The notes beneath the pieces are model-generated. The model worked only from the letters and a program-made list of their open reading frames with translations. It did not search any database and was not told where the DNA came from. Both the position numbers and the translations under genes were made by a program. Shown here one piece after another: positions 58,163 to 64,000 of a stretch of 64,000 nt of DNA. Location of the stretch: the NCBI GenBank assembly GCA_040757575.1, contig JBFLXA010000009.1, positions 59,574 through 123,573 of the forward strand, given 5' to 3'. This stretch comes from PFJX01 sp040757575. Lineage in GTDB: Bacteria; Pseudomonadota; Gammaproteobacteria; Burkholderiales; Thiobacillaceae. How positions within the stretch are numbered: position 1 is the stretch's first letter; each line of letters opens with the position of its first letter.

Positions 58163-59494
58163 TCAGTCGAGGTGCTTGATCTTCTCCCTCCAGGCCCGGG
58201 CCCGGTGGAGAACCTCGTCTTCATCCAGGGTCTGGCAGATCCCAGAGTCCACCACGGATCGGCCGGCCACCCAGACATGACGAACCAGGTGCCGGCCGGC
58301 GCAATACACCAGTTGAGAGATCGGGTCGTAACAGGGCTGGGTTTCCGCGCCGGACAGGTCCACCGCCACCATGTCTGCCAGCTTGCCGGGGGTCAGGGAG
58401 CCGGTCTGGCTGTCCAGCCCCAGGGCCCGGGCACCAGCCAGGGTGGCCATTTCCAGGGCAGTATGGGCGGGCAGAACTGCGGGGTCACCGCTCGCCCCCT
58501 TGGCCAGCAGGGCGGCCAGGCGCATCTCCTCCCACAGGTCCAGGCGATTGTTGCTGGCGGCGCTGTCGGTACCCAGGCCGGTGTTGACGCCGGTTCCCAG
58601 CAGTGCCGCCACAGGTGCCAGGCCACTGGCCAGCTTCAGGTTGGATGAGGGGCAGTGGGCCACATGGCAGCCCTGGGCGGCCAGTAATTCGATCTCCCCG
58701 GGCTCCAGGTGCACGGCGTGGACGGCGATGAAGTTGGGGCCCAGGAGTCCCAGGTTGCCCAGCCGGGCCAAGGGGCGCAGATGGTGGCTGGCCAGGCCCT
58801 GGTGGATCTCGTCCAGGGTCTCATGCACGTGCATATGGATGGGCAGATCCAGCTGGGCGGCGTAGGTGGCCACCTTTTCCAGAGTCTTGTCGCCGGTTGA
58901 GTAGGGGGCGTGGGGGGCCAGGCAGAAGCTGGCCAGGGGTTCCTGGGCCCAGGCATCCCGGATCTGGATGCCTTTTTGCAGGTAGCCATCCGGGTCGGCG
59001 GCGTAGGCGCTCGGGAAGTCGATGACGATGAGGCCGGCGGCAACCCGCATGCCGGCTTCCACAGCTGCCACCAGGGTCTGCTCAGGAAAGAAATACATGT
59101 CGTTGAAGCAGGTGACGCCGCTCTTGAGCATTTCCAGGCAGGCCAGGCGGGAGCCATCGAGGACGAAATCCGGTGATACCCAGCGTTTTTCCGCCGGCCA
59201 GATGTGCTCGGTGAGCCAGGTCATGAGGGGCAGGTCGTCCGCAAAGCCCCGCAAGAGCGCCATGGCTGCATGGGTGTGCAGGTTCACCAGGCCGGGGATG
59301 AGGGCCTGGCTGGGCAGACTGAGGTGCTCTGCGGCAATCCAGGCATCCGCCTCGGCATGGGGCAGCAGGGCGGCGATGCGCCCGTCCTTCACCAGCAGGC
59401 TGTGCCGGGCAAGCACCACACCGGCTGGTTCCACGGGGATGATCCATTCCGGATCCAGGCGAAGGTCGCAGGTCAGGGGGGTGGGCTGAGGCAT
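58163..59494 (-). CDS. Amidohydrolase of the TRZ/ATZ family (MTA/SAH deaminase-like)
   Basis: 443 residues. Metal site: NLHTHAAMALLRG, then APHAPYSTGD, HMHVHETLDEI and GTDSAASNNRLDLWEEM. It best fits the 5'-methylthioadenosine/S-adenosylhomocysteine deaminase (MtaD) group; other purine or s-triazine deaminases cannot be excluded. Cytoplasmic. Its product would feed recycling of SAM by-products. Confidence 0.9.
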   Translation of the reverse strand: MPQPTPLTCDLRLDPEWIIPVEPAGVVLARHSLLVKDGRIAALLPHAEADAWIAAEHLSLPSQALIPGLVNLHTHAAMALLRGFADDLPLMTWLTEHIWPAEKRWVSPDFVLDGSRLACLEMLKSGVTCFNDMYFFPEQTLVAAVEAGMRVAAGLIVIDFPSAYAADPDGYLQKGIQIRDAWAQEPLASFCLAPHAPYSTGDKTLEKVATYAAQLDLPIHMHVHETLDEIHQGLASHHLRPLARLGNLGLLGPNFIAVHAVHLEPGEIELLAAQGCHVAHCPSSNLKLASGLAPVAALLGTGVNTGLGTDSAASNNRLDLWEEMRLAALLAKGASGDPAVLPAHTALEMATLAGARALGLDSQTGSLTPGKLADMVAVDLSGAETQPCYDPISQLVYCAGRHLVRHVWVAGRSVVDSGICQTLDEDEVLHRARAWREKIKHLD

Positions 59495-59670
59495 GGCGTG
59501 CAGGCGCGTCGTGAGTGGCAGTAACTTCCGGAATCCTATCGGGTTTTTGGGGTGAGCAACCGGTCGGACTTCGGCCCGCTTCCAAAGTCTGACAGGCTGC
59601 CAGGGGAGGGCGCCGGGCGTGTTAAACTCCCGAAAATTTTTCCAATCCCCATAACAAGGCCTATTCCGAG

Positions 59671-62241
<2,571 letters not shown>

Positions 62242-62249
62242 CTCGGCTT

Positions 62250-62300
62250 CTCCCTCCCCTCGGGGGGAGGGCCGGGGAGAGGGCGGACGCGAAGCGTCCG
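62250..62300. repeat. G/C-rich repeat plus hairpin after gyrA
   Basis: CTCCCTCCCCTCGGGGGGAG followed by GGCCGGGGAGAGGG, related in reverse orientation to the unit inside the DUF748 gene, then a perfect CGGACGC-GAA-GCGTCCG stem at 62284-62300. The stem may act as gyrA terminator. Confidence 0.6.
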
Positions 62301-62327
62301 ATTTGAAATTGCGTACAGGAGGTTTGC

Positions 62328-62902
62328 ATGTCCCCCGCCATCATCTTCTGGATACTGGTCCTGGTCGTGGTGATCTACGGCGTGGTCATCTACAACGCTC
62401 TGGTACAGATCAAGCACAACGTCTCCAAGGCCTGGTCCAACATCGACGTGCTGCTCAAGCAGCGCCACGACGAGTTGCCCAAGCTGGTGGAGGCCTGCAA
62501 ACAGTACAAGCAGTTCGAGCAGGAGACCCTGCAAAAGGTCACCGAGGCCCGGGCCCGGGTGCAAAGTGCCAGCCAGGCCCAGGACATTCCCGCCCTGAAC
62601 ATTGCAGAAGGGGCCCTGCGGGCCGGCCTTGGGCAGATTTTTGCCGTGGTGGAAGCCTATCCGGAACTGCGCGCCAACGAGCAGTTCAACCAGCTCATGG
62701 CCCGCATCACCAGCCTGGAAGAAGGCATTGCCGACCGGGGCGGGAGTTCTACAACGAGAGCGTCAACATCAACAACGTGCGCATCGAGCAGTTCCCGGAC
62801 AACCTGGTGGCCCGTCTGTTCCACTTTCCCGCCCGGGATCTGCTGACCTTCAAGGCGGAAGACCTGAAGGACGTGGACGTGAAGGCACTCTTCAATAACT
62901 GA
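62328..62902 (+). pseudogene. lemA: LemA-family protein, frameshifted
   Basis: Reading from the ATG at 62328 (AGGAGG upstream) gives an N-terminal membrane helix and a LemA helical bundle to about residue 137 (SLEEGIADR), after which that frame becomes nonsense and stops at 62846. In the frame that ends at 62902 the expected LemA continuation EFYNESVNINNVRIEQFP and the C terminus follow. The switch lies at 62736-62743 in CGGGGCGGG and behaves as two extra bases or one missing base. Either a real frameshift mutation, a sequencing error in a G-run, or ribosomal slippage. The next gene encodes the usual LemA partner. Confidence 0.8.
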
Positions 62903-62909
62903 GGCGCCC

Positions 62910-63803
62910 ATGCTTCGGCCCTGGCAAGGCCAGTTCGCCCCCCTGCTGTTTTTCATCCAGTTTGCCCTGGCAGGGTTTGCCTTCCATGCCCATGAAGCCC
63001 GGGTCTGGCAATGGACCATCGCCCTGGCGGCGGGGCTGAACCTGTTGGGATGGCTCTGGGCCCAGCGCATAGCCCGGGCCATCCGGGACACACCCACTTC
63101 CAGGGTGGCCTCCGCCGCCCAGGGCTACGTGGAACTCCACGGCCGGGGCCAACCCCACGAAGGCGTGCCCCTGCTCACCCCCCACAGCCAGCTGCCCTGC
63201 CTCTGGTACCGCTACCGCCTTTTCCGCCGGGAGGATAACAAGTGGGAGCAGGTGGAACGGGCAGAAAGCCGCACCCCCTTTGACCTGGTGGATGACAGTG
63301 GCCGATGCACCCTGGAGCCCGAGGGGGCCCACATCCAGAGCACCCGCAAGGAAACCCGTACCCATGGGGATTATCGCCACGAGGAGGAAGTGCTGCTCAA
63401 GGATGATGTGCTGTACGCAATCGGCGCCTTCCGCAGCCGGGATGGCAACGACCTGGAACTGAACGCCCGCCTTGAAGAAGGGGATCTACTGGCTGAATGG
63501 AAGGCCGACCCAGAAGAATTGCACCGCCGTTTCGATCTGGACGGCGACGGCGAGATCAGCCCCAAGGAATGGACCCTGGCCCGCCAGGCCGCCCGCCGGG
63601 AGATTGCCCGCCAACACCAGGCCCTGCGGGCCCAGCCCAAGCGCCACTACCTATCCAGGCCCGAGGATGGCCGCCCATTCCTGATCAGTAACCTGCCCCC
63701 GGACGCCCTGGGCAAACGCTATGCCTGGCTGGCCCGTCTGTTCATGGCCCTGATGCTCGCCAGCCTTGTCGGACTGGCCTTCATGCTGAAACGGGGTGGA
63801 TGA
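62910..63803 (+). CDS. GIDE-domain/E3-like membrane protein, LemA partner
   Basis: 297 residues. Two N-terminal membrane helices (about 9-30 and 33-52), a soluble part with the GIDE-like pattern (CLWYRYRLFRRE, SRTPFDLVDDSGRC), an EF-hand-like loop DLDGDGEISPKEW (about 210-222) and a final membrane helix (about 272-292). This family sits beside LemA genes; function is unknown. Eight bases separate it from the lemA stop. Confidence 0.8.
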   Translation: MLRPWQGQFAPLLFFIQFALAGFAFHAHEARVWQWTIALAAGLNLLGWLWAQRIARAIRDTPTSRVASAAQGYVELHGRGQPHEGVPLLTPHSQLPCLWYRYRLFRREDNKWEQVERAESRTPFDLVDDSGRCTLEPEGAHIQSTRKETRTHGDYRHEEEVLLKDDVLYAIGAFRSRDGNDLELNARLEEGDLLAEWKADPEELHRRFDLDGDGEISPKEWTLARQAARREIARQHQALRAQPKRHYLSRPEDGRPFLISNLPPDALGKRYAWLARLFMALMLASLVGLAFMLKRGG

Positions 63804-63969
63804 AGCCACAAAGGCCGGGACTTCAAGCCAGTAGGCAACCCACGATTGCCGATCGCAGGCGATCCCGCGCTTAGACTGATGGGATGGACTCCCCCCGCCT
63901 TATCGCGGTGTCTAAGCACCAACGATCTTCCAGGGGTTGGAGATCAGGTTGAGACGAAAGGAGTCCGCC
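63804..63969 (+). other. Non-coding left end of putative IS110-family element
   Basis: 166 bases without a gene, between the GIDE protein and a transposase-like start. It contains short dyads (around 63855-63870 and 63900-63920) and ends in AAAGGAG ahead of the ATG at 63970. In IS110-group elements the non-coding left end encodes a structured bridge RNA; this is a position-based inference. Confidence 0.45.
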
Positions 63970-64000
63970 ATGAATGCTAGTACAACCGTGGCCATCGATC
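63970..64000 (+). CDS. Start of IS110-family transposase, cut by window edge
   Basis: Only ten residues are visible, MNASTTVAID, preceded by AAAGGAG. This start (short leader, then TTVAID, the first RuvC-like strand with its catalytic Asp) matches IS110-family transposases. Too short for certainty. Confidence 0.5.
   Translation, partial: MNASTTVAID

Noticed and set aside
59580..59670. Possible gyrA promoter with TAAACT as -10
   Set aside because: No -35 at proper spacing could be matched, so it is not listed as a feature.

Overview
The window is high-GC bacterial DNA, densely coded on both strands. Gene content suggests a betaproteobacterium of the Rhodocyclales/Nitrosomonadales kind: flavocytochrome c sulfide dehydrogenase flavoprotein, PEP-CTERM protein with a sigma-54-type promoter, yciB-yciI-bolA-ppiC operon, trpS with an M50 protease, many chemotaxis and c-di-GMP sensors. 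The order is an inference from families, not from a marker-gene search. No rRNA, tRNA or CRISPR array was seen.

Region 1 (1-13,866) is the most striking part: a light-response island with three unrelated photoreceptor classes. On the minus strand, three overlapping genes encode a MerR/B12-binding regulator with the complete adenosylcobalamin photoreceptor motifs (LitR/CarH type), a giant CheB-CheR-PAS-histidine kinase-receiver protein, and a bacteriophytochrome cut by the window edge. Divergently, from a near-consensus promoter flanked by two copies of a TTGTC-N3-GACAA palindrome, runs a nine-gene operon: glutathione peroxidase-like protein, two cyclopropane-fatty-acid-synthase-type methyltransferases, DUF1295, lipocalin, FAD amine-oxidase-fold protein, DUF1365, an orphan small protein and a short CbiX-type chelatase. 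A BLUF blue-light protein faces the end of this operon. The simplest reading is a light-gated membrane-lipid and oxidative-stress programme whose sensor cofactor, B12, is linked to a gene inside the operon.

Region 2 (13,956-25,786) holds an Old Yellow Enzyme with a small partner, a Tat-exported sulfide dehydrogenase flavoprotein, a cupin, a haem-binding hybrid kinase, a double-PAS chemoreceptor with a sigma-28-type promoter, pyruvate phosphate dikinase, a chalcone-isomerase-like protein, a ProQ-type RNA chaperone and a YjdM zinc-ribbon protein.

Region 3 (25,909-42,033) holds a NERD-helicase, a CZB chemoreceptor, the yciB-yciI-bolA-ppiC operon, rnm/yciO/M50 protease/trpS, a metallo-beta-lactamase-fold hydrolase, a CbiB-like membrane protein, a fused SpmA-SpmB protein and a 1,183-residue AsmA-like DUF748 protein. 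Short dyad repeats of the REP type lie between genes here, and one repeat unit sits inside the DUF748 coding sequence.

Region 4 (42,034-54,866) combines signalling (chemoreceptor, PEP-CTERM protein, haem membrane sensor, PAS-GGDEF-EAL-CZB protein, receiver-like protein) with polyphosphate metabolism (ppx/gppA, ppk1, CYTH-CHAD). Region 5 (54,876-64,000) is housekeeping (icd, rluE, nhaA, an amidohydrolase, gyrA), then a lemA gene with an apparent frameshift, a GIDE-like membrane protein, and at the right edge what looks like the left end of an IS110-family element.
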